Shown here: positions 1 to 9,900 of the stretch, in pieces
How the letters are laid out: each line of letters opens with the position of its first letter
How positions within the stretch are numbered: the stretch's first letter is position 1
NCBI RefSeq assembly: GCF_022429625.1
Contig: NZ_CP092483.1
Location: 1 to 64,000 of the forward strand
DNA: 64,000 nt
From: Devosia lacusdianchii
Lineage (GTDB): Bacteria; Pseudomonadota; Alphaproteobacteria; Rhizobiales; Devosiaceae
Direction of reading: 5' to 3'
Program-made: the position numbers and the translations under genes
The notes under the pieces: generated by a model
Told to the model about the DNA's origin: nothing
The model's database searches: none
The model's input: only the letters and a program-made list of their open reading frames with translations

Positions 1-348
1 GTTTTGTTTAGTGAGACGGAAACCGCCTCGGGGCGCCGGTTTTGGAACGATACTCGGGGATCGCGGTGTGGGGACGCTCGCCCCAGCCGGCCAGTATCTG
101 AACCTGCGCGGCAGCGAAGCCGGCACGTGTAACGCGACATTTCAAACGGCACAAAGTGAGGACATCCGGGATCAAGCTGGATTCACCGGGATCACGGCGG
201 AAAAGGGCAACAAAACCGGGCCCAAGCGGGATTGATAAGCCAGAACTACGACAACGGCGCCGGAGAGCGCCGCGCAAGTTCAAATGGCATAGAGACCTTC
301 GGCGTTAGGGCCAAAGTTCGAGCTCGCCAATTGCGGCCCGCCTCTCAA
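1..348. other. Left-edge stretch with no supported gene
   Basis: Two short overlapping open frames on opposite strands (11-235 plus, 8-283 minus) cover this stretch. Neither has a convincing ribosome binding site, domain or codon pattern. The sequence is more AT-rich than the housekeeping genes from 2.5 kb onward. I see no tRNA, terminator or clean repeat here. It is probably the decayed flank of the accessory patch that continues to 2120. Confidence 0.4.
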
Positions 349-657
349 TCAACTGTTCAGCGGATAGCCCTTCAAAGGGGGAAATGGCTGCAAGGTACGC
401 TGCGTCGTCCGCCCCATCGCCCCTCCCCATTCCGCTAGTGGCGTCTCCGGCGCTGTGGCCTGCCAGGCCAGGATGATCAGGGAGAACACTGCCTTCTCCG
501 CTACGTCGGCCCCATTTGCCTCATTCATTGCCATCACGCTGGCTTGGTACTCCTCAAAAGACCCGGTGCGCAGGACTACCTCACTGCCGAGTGCCACCTG
601 TCCCGTTATCATTAGGGAGATCAGAACGACTGCTGCGAGCCTCTCTAAAACGCCCAA
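349..657 (-). CDS. Small exported hypothetical protein (102 aa)
   Basis: I do not recognise a family. The product begins with a basic residue and a run of about 20 hydrophobic residues ending near VALG-SE, which reads as a Sec signal peptide with cleavage around residue 24. The remaining ~75 residues are soluble, with an acidic first half and a Pro-rich end. The start is TTG at 657, chosen because AGGAG lies 8 bases upstream on the minus strand. That ribosome binding site overlaps the stop (TGA at 670-672) of the S24-like reading frame just upstream, so the two were probably cotranscribed. A role in immunity or prophage biology is only suggested by position. Confidence 0.5.
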   Translation of the reverse strand: MGVLERLAAVVLISLMITGQVALGSEVVLRTGSFEEYQASVMAMNEANGADVAEKAVFSLIILAWQATAPETPLAEWGGAMGRTTQRTLQPFPPLKGYPLNS

Positions 658-669
658 AGCTGGGTCTCC

Positions 670-1044
670 TCAAAGTTTCTGGCCATACCAGACCACCTGG
701 CCAGGGATTGTCAGGCGGTCAAGCTGTTGGCTGTCGATGATTTCCTTAGGGTACGCGGGGTTGTGGGAAATCAACTCGATGGTTCCATCTATGCGACGGT
801 TGATGAGCTTCACAAGCACATCGCCGTCGAGGACGATAATGTAGAAGCAACCAGATCGAACATGCTGATTGGGTCGGGTGTCCACCAGCATTAACGCCCC
901 GTCCTTAATTATCGGGCTCCGGATTATGCTGCCAGGCCAGGCGCGGATATTGGTTCGAGAGGGTCACGACGAGACTCGTTCATCAATGCACACGAAGGTC
1001 ACCCTAGACCCACCTTCGAGCGGTCGCCAGGGCTGGTTCATCAT
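670..1044 (-). pseudogene. Broken S24/LexA-type repressor C-terminal domain
   Basis: On the minus strand one reading frame runs from ATG at 1044 to the stop at 670-672, interrupted by TGA at 964-966. The downstream part has the layout of an S24 (LexA/CI-like) autopeptidase domain: a PIIKDGALMLVD stretch matching the usual SMxPTIxxGDxVLVD block, then DGDVLVKLI, which supplies the general-base Lys. In an ungapped comparison the catalytic Ser position is Ile, so the peptidase appears dead as well as truncated. There is no DNA-binding domain. Translation could still restart at ATG 891, giving 73 residues. It precedes the small exported protein at 349-657 and is probably a relic of a prophage or genomic island. 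Confidence 0.6.
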
Positions 1045-1151
1045 GATCGGCAGGCACTGGAATTGACCTACACAGTCGCAGGTGGAAGGAATGCCAAACG
1101 CGCCCAGGAATTAATCTTGTCAGGCAGGCAGTCAGCAGGGGACCGATTGAA

Positions 1152-2120
1152 GTGAATGTCATCTCGCTCGCCACCGCCGAGCAATTTGTTGACTACCTCC
1201 GACCGTCTAACGTCATGTGGTGGGACCCTAACTCGGCAAAGTATACCCATTATTTTAGGGGGCATGCCAATGCGGCGTGGCCCCTTCTTCCCAAGGGCTT
1301 GCGCCCCCTGGGCGATCACAATCCACTGACACCCCTCTACCAAGCGTTTGAGCTTCAATTTGCAAAATATGGGGTTCCCGATTTGCTCAGCCGGGATACG
1401 CCAAGTTCGCACCACGATTGGTTATCGCCCTTCCTTTGCTGGAGATATGCACTGCAAGAGGCAGTCAATCAGTTTGCCGACCTAGGAAGGCAAACGGGTC
1501 TTGAGACGCCGAGACATGTTCATCCGACGAACCTCGGGCGCGCCGAACTGCCATATTGGCCTAGTACGCCTGAGCAACCTATTTTGGCTCTTGCGCAGCA
1601 TCATCGGATACCAACCGAGTTGCTCGATTGGTCCGAGGACCCCCTGACTGCCGCGTACTTCGCGCTTGGAGCAGGGGAGGACACGGACCTTTGTGTCTGG
1701 GCCCTCCAAGCTGGCTTGTCGGAATACTACATTGACGGCGAGCTTAGAATTCTAGTTGAGAAGCCCCCAACGGCAGGCAACACCAACATCCGGGCACAGA
1801 ATGGCGTATTCGTCAGGTACTACGGCCACATGACTAAGCCGTCCCACATCTTCAGCGGCAGTGAATGGTTGCCATTTGAAGCGCACGACGTGTTCGCTGA
1901 TCGCCCTACTAAGATCACGCTGCCCTCAAGCGAACGCGATGGACTTAGGGGGCTCCTGCTCGCGGAGCGGAGAAGCGCAGCTCACTTAATGCCGTCTTGG
2001 GACAGCGTGGCTGAGACACTGCTGGCTCGATGGAAAGCGGGGTCCATAGTAGGACAAACTTGCAGATGCAGCGCAGCCGGCAACAAGCGTGGCATGGCGT
2101 CCGTCCACCTACAAAAATAG
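1152..2120 (+). CDS. FRG-domain protein
   Basis: The 322-residue product has the FRG domain signature: YFRGHAN at residues 34-40, followed about 110 residues later by a QHHRIPTELLDW block (149-160) and DPLTAAYFAL, the usual second half of the domain. FRG proteins are recurrent in genomic islands and near defence genes; their biochemical activity is not established, so I give no reaction. The start is GTG at 1152 with GGGGA about ten bases upstream. It is cytoplasmic by appearance, with no signal peptide or membrane segment. The last ~35 residues (Cys- and Lys-rich) look unlike the domain and may be read through after an ancestral stop. It stands alone, and base composition differs from the trx-addAB block that follows. 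Confidence 0.7.
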   Translation: MNVISLATAEQFVDYLRPSNVMWWDPNSAKYTHYFRGHANAAWPLLPKGLRPLGDHNPLTPLYQAFELQFAKYGVPDLLSRDTPSSHHDWLSPFLCWRYALQEAVNQFADLGRQTGLETPRHVHPTNLGRAELPYWPSTPEQPILALAQHHRIPTELLDWSEDPLTAAYFALGAGEDTDLCVWALQAGLSEYYIDGELRILVEKPPTAGNTNIRAQNGVFVRYYGHMTKPSHIFSGSEWLPFEAHDVFADRPTKITLPSSERDGLRGLLLAERRSAAHLMPSWDSVAETLLARWKAGSIVGQTCRCSAAGNKRGMASVHLQK

Positions 2121-2306
2121 CGATAAAAGTGCTGCCATCTGAAGTTGCGCACGATGCCATTTGATTTTGCGCGCTACAGCACGGCGCCCTCCGCCACTGT
2201 TCGCCTGCAGGCCGCTCATGCGGAGGGATGGGGAGAGTATGACAGAGGTCTTTGGGGCCGGGAGTAGGTGGATAAGTCGAACCCCCGAATGTCTCCCAAA
2301 CTCAGT

Positions 2307-2390
2307 CGTCACCTCGGGCTTGACCCGAGGCGTTACACGGACTCGGCGCTCAGCAAGTACAGAGCCCTCGGGTCAAGCCCGAGGGTGACG
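2307..2390. repeat. Dispersed palindromic repeat, family A, copy 1
   Basis: A hairpin-forming element with outer arms CGTCACCTCGGGCTTGACC and its complement around 2365-2390. The arms flank a short variable core. The same arms occur at 2975-3033, 36119-36205 and 57937-58023. All copies are intergenic. Confidence 0.85.
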
Positions 2391-2438
2391 TGCGATGGTT
2401 ATTTGCCGAACTTGTGATTTGGCAAGTCACGGATACGG

Positions 2439-2458
2439 ATCCCGGCCTTCGCCGGGAT
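2439..2458. repeat. Dispersed palindromic repeat, family C, short copy
   Basis: ATCCCGGCCTTCGCCGGGAT is a near-perfect hairpin. It is followed by GACATCGGG, as is the right arm of the longer element at 27562-27668, so the two belong to one family. It lies 46 bases from the stop of the downstream thioredoxin gene. Confidence 0.75.
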
Positions 2459-2504
2459 GACATCGGGGTTGGAGGTGGGATTGCCCCACCCCAGACATCT
2501 GATC

Positions 2505-2828
2505 TCAGGCGGCGTGGCTTTCGAGCCATTTGATCAATTGCGCGCGCGACTGGCCGGCGCCGACCTTGATATCCACCGGTTCGCCGTTCTTGAACACCAT
2601 CAGCGTCGGCATGGCGCGGACATTGTACTGGGTGACGGTCGATGGATTGCTGTCGACGTCGAGCTTGACGATGCTGACCGTGTCGGCGAGATCGGTCGAG
2701 ACCTGTTCGAGGATCGGGTCCATGGCCTTGCAGGGGCCGCACCATTCCGCCCAGAAGTCGACGAGCACCAGCTTGTCGGAAGCCAGAACCTGGTTGGCGA
2801 AATCGGCATCGGTCACATGGCGGGCCAT
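2505..2828 (-). CDS. Thioredoxin, second tandem copy
   Basis: A 107-residue single-domain thioredoxin, a cytoplasmic disulfide reductase. The redox motif WCGPC is at residues 29-33 (Cys30 and Cys33), the buried Asp is at 24, and the cis-proline is Pro74 in RAMPT. ATG at 2828 is preferred over the ATG at 2840 and over the long upstream extension, because GGAG sits six bases before it and it aligns with the neighbouring copy. It lies 295 bases downstream of the first thioredoxin gene, separated by a terminator and a palindromic repeat, so it probably has its own promoter. Both copies end in the same WLESHAA sequence, which points to a tandem duplication. Confidence 0.92.
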   Translation of the reverse strand: MARHVTDADFANQVLASDKLVLVDFWAEWCGPCKAMDPILEQVSTDLADTVSIVKLDVDSNPSTVTQYNVRAMPTLMVFKNGEPVDIKVGAGQSRAQLIKWLESHAA

Positions 2829-2974
2829 CAAAGTCTCCATCGGTAAGGGACGATGGATGCTATAGAGAGTCGGGCGTGATGGGAAGGCATACAAGATATT
2901 GTGGTGAGGCCGAATTGGAACGTCTTGCCTCGATTTGCTCCTCGCAAGGCACGAAGGCGATGACAGCCACCAGC

Positions 2975-3033
2975 CGTCACCCTCGGGCTCGACCCGCAAG
3001 TAAAGGGCCCTCGGGCCGAGCCCGAGGGTGACG
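2975..3033. repeat. Dispersed palindromic repeat, family A, copy 2
   Basis: Arms CGTCACCCTCGGGCTCG and CGAGCCCGAGGGTGACG form a hairpin around a short core. The compensatory change C-to-G in both arms relative to copy 1 keeps pairing. It lies between the two thioredoxin genes. Confidence 0.85.
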
Positions 3034-3065
3034 ATCTGTGGTGACCGCAGAATAGCGGCCCCACA

Positions 3066-3098
3066 AACAAAAACACCGCCGGGTCGCCCCAGCGGTGT
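3066..3098 (-). terminator. Rho-independent terminator after trxA
   Basis: Read on the minus strand, ACACCGCTGGG and CCGGCGGTGT pair around a short loop and are followed by a T-rich tract. It lies 25 bases past the trxA stop, so it would end the addB-addA-trxA transcript before the second thioredoxin. Confidence 0.75.
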
Positions 3099-3123
3099 CT
3101 TATCAAATTCGCGTCGCCTGGAC

Positions 3124-3447
3124 TTAGGCGGCGTGGCTCTCGAGCCACTTGGTGAGGCCGGCCTTGGGGGTGCCTGCACCGATCTTCATGTCGGCGGCTT
3201 CGCCGCCCTTGAACAGAATCATGGTCGGGATGGAGCGGACGCCATACTTGCTGGCGGTGCCCGGGTTGTCATCGACATTGAGCTTGACGATCTTGACCTT
3301 GCCGGCCAGTTCGGTCGAAAGCTCGTCGAGCACGGGTGCGATCGCGCGGCACGGCCCGCACCACTCAGCCCAGAAATCCACGAGTACGGGTTCTTTGGAG
3401 TTGAGGACTTCCTCGCCGAAGTTGGCGTCGGAAACGTGAGTCGTCAT
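3124..3447 (-). CDS. trxA: Thioredoxin 1
   Basis: A 107-residue canonical thioredoxin. Catalytic Cys30 and Cys33 lie in WCGPC, followed by Arg as in many bacterial TrxA proteins, and the cis-proline is Pro74 in RSIPT. It would receive electrons from thioredoxin reductase and reduce cytoplasmic disulfides, including ribonucleotide reductase. It sits 79 bases downstream of addA on the same strand, the usual alphaproteobacterial arrangement of trxA after the AddAB operon. The position next to addA and the stronger match to the standard protein make this copy the likely housekeeping one. Confidence 0.95.
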   Translation of the reverse strand: MTTHVSDANFGEEVLNSKEPVLVDFWAEWCGPCRAIAPVLDELSTELAGKVKIVKLNVDDNPGTASKYGVRSIPTMILFKGGEAADMKIGAGTPKAGLTKWLESHAA

Positions 3448-3526
3448 GGTTTATTGCCTTTGGGTTGAAAGCGGCGGTCTCTGTGCGCCTAAAGCTGGTG
3501 AGAGTCCAGCCTGGCGACAAGCGAGG

Positions 3527-6500
3527 TCACCGCATGGTGAAGCCCCTTGCACCTGCCGCCAGGAGATCCGGCGGCAAATTCATCAATGATTCCAGTTGTG
3601 TCCACAGGATTGCCGCTCGCACGGCCCGTCCGGGGAAAAGCTGACCTGCAACCAACGCATATAATCCGAGCTGGGTAACATAGTTCCCCGGCACATCGCC
3701 CGGCCCCCCGGGCACCGATGCGTCGGACTTGTAGTCCACCACCGTTACGCCCGCTTCGTCAACCACCAGGCGGTCGATACGCCCCGCCAAACGGATGTCG
3801 GCGCCATCACGTTTTGCTGTCATGAGGAACGGCACTTCGGCGCGGCTATTGGCGCCAAAGATTGGCGCCAGCTCCGGCCGGGTCAGGATAGATGTGGCCT
3901 TGGCGACGATGGCCGAATGGCGGGCATGCTCCTCCGGCATTAGTACGGCGAGCGCCTTGGGTGCTACGTCCGGCCACAGGCTGCGCTCCACCTTGCCCAG
4001 ATGCTGCAGCAGGGCATGCAGGGCAATGCCTTCGCGGCGCGCCAGATCGGCATCACGCACCTGTTCGGCCAGGCTATCGAGCGCCATGATCGGGGCCACA
4101 TGGCTGCCGGCGCGGGAAGGCGACACCAGCGGCACGGGCACAGGTGCCGGTACCGGCTTGAGGCTGACCGGCCCGCCAGCGGGGCCGGCCGCCTCGGACA
4201 GGCTGGTGACCGGCTGTGGTTTCACTCGCTCAAGCGGGTAGATCAGCGCGATCTCGCGCTGCGCGTCGTCAACCACGCTCTCGGCATGCGGACGCAGGGC
4301 GGTCTCGATGGCTTGGTACCAGGTGTCCCGAAGCTGCTCGTCCACCTTGCGGCCCGGCGTCAGCGCACCGGTAACGTAGAGCTCGTCCTCGGCGCGCGTC
4401 ATGGCGACATAGAGCTTGCGCCAATACTCCTTGGCCAGGACGGCGTCGATCGCGTCACGGGATGCCTTGCTATCAACAGAGTGCTGCGCGCTGCCCGAGG
4501 CATGCATCAGCAGCGGTCCCGGCGCCTTGTCGAGCACATAGACGGCGCGGGTCTTCTGCGTCCCCTGTGGTTTGCTGGCGGCATCGGCGAGAATGACGAT
4601 CGGCGCTTCCAATCCCTTGGCGCCATGCACGGTCATGACGCGTACGCCGCCGCTGGTCTCGTCGAGATTGCGTTTGATGGAAATTTCGGTCTGCCGCAAT
4701 TCGGCGACGAAGCCCTGTAGCGAGGGTTGCGGACCCTGCTCGTGCTTGAGGGCCAGCTCCAGCAGTTCGGCAAACACCTCGTCCACCTCGTCGCCGAGGC
4801 GCGCATGGAAGCGACGCAGGCCACCACCGGCATAAAGGACTTCGGTGAGGAACTCGAAAGGCCGCTCGAAATCGAGCTCGCCCCTCCAGCGCACGAGCCG
4901 GTCGCGGGCGTCCTGGCAAGCGGGTGCGGTGCAGGTTTGCAGCGCGCGCCACAGCGTGGTGTTCTCGTCGCGCGGCTGTGCGAGGGCGAATAGATCGTCC
5001 TCGCTGACATCGAAGAGTGGTGAGCGCAGCAGAGCCGCCAGTTGCAGGTCGTCGGCCGGGTTGAGCAGCACATCACACAGCGCCAAGAGGTCTAGCACGG
5101 CGATATGGCTGCTGACCTCAAGCCGGTCGGCGCCGGGCGTGGGCAGGTTGTGCTTGCGCAGGGCGCGGATGATTTCCTGGAACAGCGCGCCGCGCGACTG
5201 CACCAGGATCAGCACATCGCCTGGCTTGACCGCCACGCCACGATTGGCCAGCGGCCGCTTGCGCGCGATCCAGCCGGCAATCTCGCCGGCAATGCGTTCG
5301 GCCACCTGCCGGGGGGCGGTTCGCTCGCCACCCTGCGGCTCCAGCGGCCAATCCGTGCCGTCGGCAATCGTGGCAATCTGCTGGATGGGGGGCCACAAGG
5401 TCACCACGCCACCGCTCGCCTGCCGCGCCGTATCGTGATGGACCTTCTCGCTCGCCAGCAGCGCCGCCTGAATATCGGGCTGGTCGCTGACCAGGTCGAC
5501 TGCCTTCAGGATTTCCGGGAGCGTGCGGAAGCTGGTGTGAAGGGGCAGCCGTTCGAAGGGCAAAGCGTGCTGGCGGGCGCGCAGGCTGAAATCATCGCCG
5601 GTCTCGGCGAACAGGGTGGGCTCGGCGCCCTGGAACGAATAGATCGACTGCTTCTGGTCGCCCACCGCAAACAGCGAGCGGCGCCGGGTGGCCCCGGCGG
5701 AACCGGCAAAGAACTCGTCGGCAATGGCCCGCACCACTCGCCACTGTTCCGGATTGGTATCCTGGCTTTCATCGACCAGCACGTGATCGATGGCGGTATC
5801 GAGCTTGTACTGCACCCAGGGGCCAAGCTGGCTATCGGCAAACAGGCTCCCCAGCCGTTCGACCAGGTCGTCGAAGTCGAGCAGCGAGCGGGCTCGTTTG
5901 CGCGCCTCGTAGCGCTCGGCAATGGCCGCCACGATATCGAGCAGCGCCTCGCTGCGCTCGATCAGTCTGGCGCTGCGCAATTCGTCCACCAGCGTGACCA
6001 GACGCTCGGCCTCGTCGATCACTGTCTGTGCGAGACCCGGATCGGCAGTCCACACGGCCTTGGCCGGGAAGTTTTTCGGTATCTCGTCATCGGCGGTGAG
6101 GAAGACGCTCTTCCAGTCCGCCGCATGGGGATGGTCGGGATCGACGCCGCGCATCTTCTTGAGCAGGGCGTCATTGGCGATAGACAGCAGTTGGCGGAAG
6201 CCATTGCCGTCGAGCAGCCGCTTGCCGACGATATCGGCCTCGATCGCCGTGCCGGAGCGCGGGAAGGGCACACCGGCCAGTTGACGCAGATTGGTCTTGG
6301 CCGCCGCCGGATCGGCCAGCACGGCGCGCAGTTTGCGGCCATCCATCAGTGCCAGTTCGATGGCTTGCGAAATCTGGAAGTCACTCAAGAGCGCGAAGAG
6401 GGTTTCGACGGCGTCGGCGGGTCCAGCGCCGCGCAGGCCATCGGCCAGCACCGCCTCGCGCGCCGCCAGCACCATCTGCTTGCGCTCTTCGTCCTCGATG

Positions 6501-6961
6501 ACGGAAAAGTCGAACGGCACGCCGGCCTCGAGCGGAAAGCGGTGCAGTACGCTCTCGCAAAAGGCGTGGATGGTGAGGATCTTGAGGCCGCCGGGCGTTT
6601 CCAGCGCCCGGGCAAACAGGGTGCGAGCGCGCTCGACCATGCCGGGCTGGAAGTCCTTGCCCTCGATATCCTGCAAGTCCTTGATCAGCGACCGCTCGTC
6701 CATGGTCGCCCATTCGGCGAGCCGATCGGCCACGCGGCCCCGCATCTCGGCAGCCGCCGCCTTGGTATAGGTAAGGCAGAGGACGGCCTGCGGCTTGACG
6801 CCTGATAGCAGCAGCCGGAGCACCCGGCGGGTCAGAACGAAAGTCTTGCCCGAGCCGGCATTGGCCTCCACCCAGATTGACCAACCAGGGTGGGAGGCCA
6901 GTGCCTGGCTCTTTCGGGTCTCGGGCGAGACCTGCATCCTGCCGCGAGGGTTCACCACCAT
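3527..6961 (-). CDS. addA: Double-strand break repair helicase-nuclease AddA
   Basis: A 1144-residue UvrD/Rep-like helicase subunit of the AddAB complex, which resects double-strand breaks for RecA. Walker A ANAGSGKT is at residues 33-40. The Walker B region has VDESQDTNP, and motif III has GDQKQSIYSFQG. Helicase motif V/VI residues (VMTVHGAKGLEAPIV and VAMTRAEDELYV) are present. The C-terminal RecB-type nuclease has the catalytic VVDYKSD at about 1074-1080. ATG at 6961 overlaps the addB stop by ten bases, so the two are translationally coupled. An in-frame ATG eight codons later is an alternative start. Length and motifs are intact. Confidence 0.95.
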   Translation of the reverse strand: MVVNPRGRMQVSPETRKSQALASHPGWSIWVEANAGSGKTFVLTRRVLRLLLSGVKPQAVLCLTYTKAAAAEMRGRVADRLAEWATMDERSLIKDLQDIEGKDFQPGMVERARTLFARALETPGGLKILTIHAFCESVLHRFPLEAGVPFDFSVIEDEERKQMVLAAREAVLADGLRGAGPADAVETLFALLSDFQISQAIELALMDGRKLRAVLADPAAAKTNLRQLAGVPFPRSGTAIEADIVGKRLLDGNGFRQLLSIANDALLKKMRGVDPDHPHAADWKSVFLTADDEIPKNFPAKAVWTADPGLAQTVIDEAERLVTLVDELRSARLIERSEALLDIVAAIAERYEARKRARSLLDFDDLVERLGSLFADSQLGPWVQYKLDTAIDHVLVDESQDTNPEQWRVVRAIADEFFAGSAGATRRRSLFAVGDQKQSIYSFQGAEPTLFAETGDDFSLRARQHALPFERLPLHTSFRTLPEILKAVDLVSDQPDIQAALLASEKVHHDTARQASGGVVTLWPPIQQIATIADGTDWPLEPQGGERTAPRQVAERIAGEIAGWIARKRPLANRGVAVKPGDVLILVQSRGALFQEIIRALRKHNLPTPGADRLEVSSHIAVLDLLALCDVLLNPADDLQLAALLRSPLFDVSEDDLFALAQPRDENTTLWRALQTCTAPACQDARDRLVRWRGELDFERPFEFLTEVLYAGGGLRRFHARLGDEVDEVFAELLELALKHEQGPQPSLQGFVAELRQTEISIKRNLDETSGGVRVMTVHGAKGLEAPIVILADAASKPQGTQKTRAVYVLDKAPGPLLMHASGSAQHSVDSKASRDAIDAVLAKEYWRKLYVAMTRAEDELYVTGALTPGRKVDEQLRDTWYQAIETALRPHAESVVDDAQREIALIYPLERVKPQPVTSLSEAAGPAGGPVSLKPVPAPVPVPLVSPSRAGSHVAPIMALDSLAEQVRDADLARREGIALHALLQHLGKVERSLWPDVAPKALAVLMPEEHARHSAIVAKATSILTRPELAPIFGANSRAEVPFLMTAKRDGADIRLAGRIDRLVVDEAGVTVVDYKSDASVPGGPGDVPGNYVTQLGLYALVAGQLFPGRAVRAAILWTQLESLMNLPPDLLAAGARGFTMR

Positions 6962-9900
6962 TGGATGATGTCCTCTTCGTCTTCATCGACGGCGGTCCAT
7001 TCGGCCATGCGCATCAGATGGTCATAGGCGCCGGGGAAGCGCTGCTGCTTGACCGGCAGCAGGCGCGGCGGCATCGGCGTCTGCCGGAACAGGAACAGCT
7101 CGACATGGCGCTGCATGCGCCGGACGATTTCGTCGGCGGCGGTCATGATGCTGTGCTCGGCAGCGAGGCCAAAGCCTTTGTCTATGAAGGCGTCTGGACC
7201 CAGCCCAATCTTGATGTAGTGCAGGGCCGAGGTCTCCAGTGGCGGCACCGGCGCCATGGCGTTGTTCCTGGCCATGGCCACTTCCAGCAACATCTGCGGC
7301 GCTTCGAACGCCTTCATGACGCCGGGCTGCGGCACCGAGCCGGTCTTGAAGTCGATGATTTCGAGCGTGCCATCGGTCAGCTCATCCACCCGGTCGGCGC
7401 GGCCGGTCAGCGTAAAGCCGATGGGCAGCTCCCAGCGGCCGTCGATCTCAGCATGACGTGTTTTGACCCGGTCGTTGCGCTCGCGTTCAAACTCCAGGAA
7501 TTGTCGCGCTGCCCCGATGAAACGCCGCACCCAGATGTCGCGCCGCTCGGCAATGGCGTCGAAGCCGGCGAACTTCTCCTGTGCGATTGCCTTGAGGATA
7601 TCGAGGGCCGCGGGGTCGGTGACATCGTGGCCGCCAAGCACGAAATCGGAGAAGATGTCATGCACGGCATTGCCCCGGTCGCGGGCGTCGGCGGCCTGAC
7701 CCAATGCATCGAGCGGGCGCAGGCTCAGCACATGTTTGGCATAGACATCGTAGGGCGAGCGCATCAGCGTCTCGATCTCGGTGACCGAAAGCTCGCGCGG
7801 GCGGGTCTCGGCAGGCGGATTGGGCGCCGGTCTCGGCGCGCTTGCCACCGCATCAACCGCATCGAGCCGCCGGGCCAGCCCCAGCCAATGGCTGCCGCGC
7901 TGCCGCCAGTCGCCGGCCAGTTGCGCGCCGGCAAAGGCCTCCAGCCGTTGCAGCAGTCGCGAGGGCAGCGATGGGCTGGTGCCGACGCGATCGGAATAGG
8001 CGATGATGACGCGCTCATTGCCCATGCCCTGCACAAAATCATGCGCCGCCTGCCCCTGCCGCCGTTCCGGCGGCTCGAGCCCGGCGGCCAGCCGCATGCC
8101 ACGACTGAGCCAGGGGCCGGGGTCGGCGGTTTCGGGCCATTTGTCCTCGTTGAGCGCCGCCATGATCAGGAGATCAGGATTTTGCAGGCGCGCTTCGAGC
8201 TGGCCCCAGATGGCGATATCCTGGCGGCGCGTTTCCTGGGTTCGCACCTGAAAACCCACCATCAGCGCCTGGAGGACACGATCGAGCCCGCGCGGCGCAA
8301 ACGGATGGCCCGCACCGGCCTGTTCGGCCATCTGCGCCGCCCAGGCGATAAGCTCCGTCCGGCCCGGAATTTCGGCATCCGCAGCCGTTAGCGCGAAACT
8401 CTCCAACACGGCCTCGGCAAGCGCGTCAGCGGTAATGACCGGCCTGGCCATGAGCGCCAGCAAGGGCGCCAGCGCTACCTCGATCCGGTTGAACAGCGCC
8501 TCGATCGGCTCGCGATGCCGCTCGCCCAGCCGTTTGGCTGGATATTTGGTGGTCTTGGCAATATTGGCTTCGAGCAGCACGCGCAGTCCTGCCAGGCCCG
8601 GGCCAGAGCGCTGCCCGCGCAACAGGCCCAGCTCGATATTGTCGGCTAGCCGGGCGATCGCGTGGCGGTCCTGACCGAACAGGGCGGCCCGGTTGCGCAG
8701 CAGCGCGATCAGGTCGACGGCGCCGCAACCGCTTTCGGCCAGCGCCAGGATTTGCCGCAGCAGCCGTCCGGCTGCCGACTGGAACAGCGGCGTGCCGGCC
8801 GCATCGTCAACTTCGATATCGAAGCGCTTGAGTTCGGCCGCGATGCGGCGCGCCAGGTTGCGGTCTGGCGTGACGATGCCTACCGTCTCGCGCTTTTCCA
8901 GCGCCTCCCGGGCAGCCAGCGCCACGGCTCGCGCCTCTTCATCTTCGTTGCGCGCAGCGATGATCGAAACGCCTGTTGTGGCCATGCCATCCTCCATGGG
9001 CATGGCATGGGCCTTCTGGCTCGGCCAACGGGTCGTGTCCTTGGCCAGAGCCATCGCGCGGCTAACCAGCGTGGTGCGCGCATCGGAAGAGTCTGCCAGT
9101 TCGGTAACGGCGCTCGCAGGGCTTCCGAGTTCGGCCAGCAGCCGCGCCAGCTGATATTGTGGATGTCCGTGCGGATTATGCTCGTTATCGAGGAGGTCCG
9201 CCTGGTCGGCGGCGCTCATCGTCGTATCGAGCCCGGGCAGAACGACCACGCCACGCGGCAGGGCGTTGATGGCCTTGAGCAGACGCGCGGTGGCGGGAAT
9301 GGAACCGGTTGAGCCTGCGGCAATCACCGGCCGATCGCCATAGAGCCAGGGCAAGGCCGCCGCCTGCCGATCGAGACGTTGGCGGCGCAGCATGGCGCTG
9401 TCGGCCGCGCCGCGTCCCGCCAGGTGGGCGGGCCAGAAATCGAGCGCGATCTGCAGGAAGGTCAGCGTCTGCTGCCAATAGGCGCCCAGATCGCCCGACA
9501 GTTCGGGAACAATGGTGCGGATATCGGCGGCGCTGCGCTCTTCAGTGGTCAGGTCGTCGATCAAAACACCCAGCGATTGCGCCATGGCCAGAATTTCGGC
9601 CGGCGCCGGTGGCGTCGAAAAGGCCTGCTTGCCCGCAGGACTACTGGCCCAGCCATTGACCAGGTTGGAGAGCACCAGTTGCCGCTCGAGCGCCGTGGCT
9701 GCGGGCAGCGCTGGCGCGACGTCGAAAGGCGGCAGGAAAGGTTCTTCGTCCTCCGCCTCGCCGCCAAAGGTTCGGATATCCGGCAGAAGGCCAAAGCCCC
9801 GTGTCGAAAACTCGTCGGCCAGTGCCAACTTGGCGCGGCGCGTGGGCAGGATAATGGTGATGTCGCTCAGCCAGAACGGGCCGCTGCGATCGGCGCCGTT

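Noticed and set aside
8..283. Short open frames on both strands at the left edge
   Set aside because: No ribosome binding site, no family, and equal coding potential on both strands.
2307..3033. Repeats considered as a CRISPR array
   Set aside because: Only two units, of unequal length and with hairpin arms rather than direct repeats and spacers. No cas genes are present.
2829..3179. 117-residue N-terminal extension of the second thioredoxin
   Set aside because: It runs through a palindromic repeat and into the end of trxA. The internal ATG at 2828 has a ribosome binding site and the normal family start.
5105..6805. 566-codon open frame on the plus strand inside addA
   Set aside because: It is an antisense shadow of addA caused by high GC content. 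It has no domain, no ribosome binding site, and long Arg/Gly/His-rich composition.
6877..8391. 504-codon open frame on the plus strand inside addB
   Set aside because: Antisense shadow of addB with low-complexity composition; addB on the other strand has recognisable motifs.
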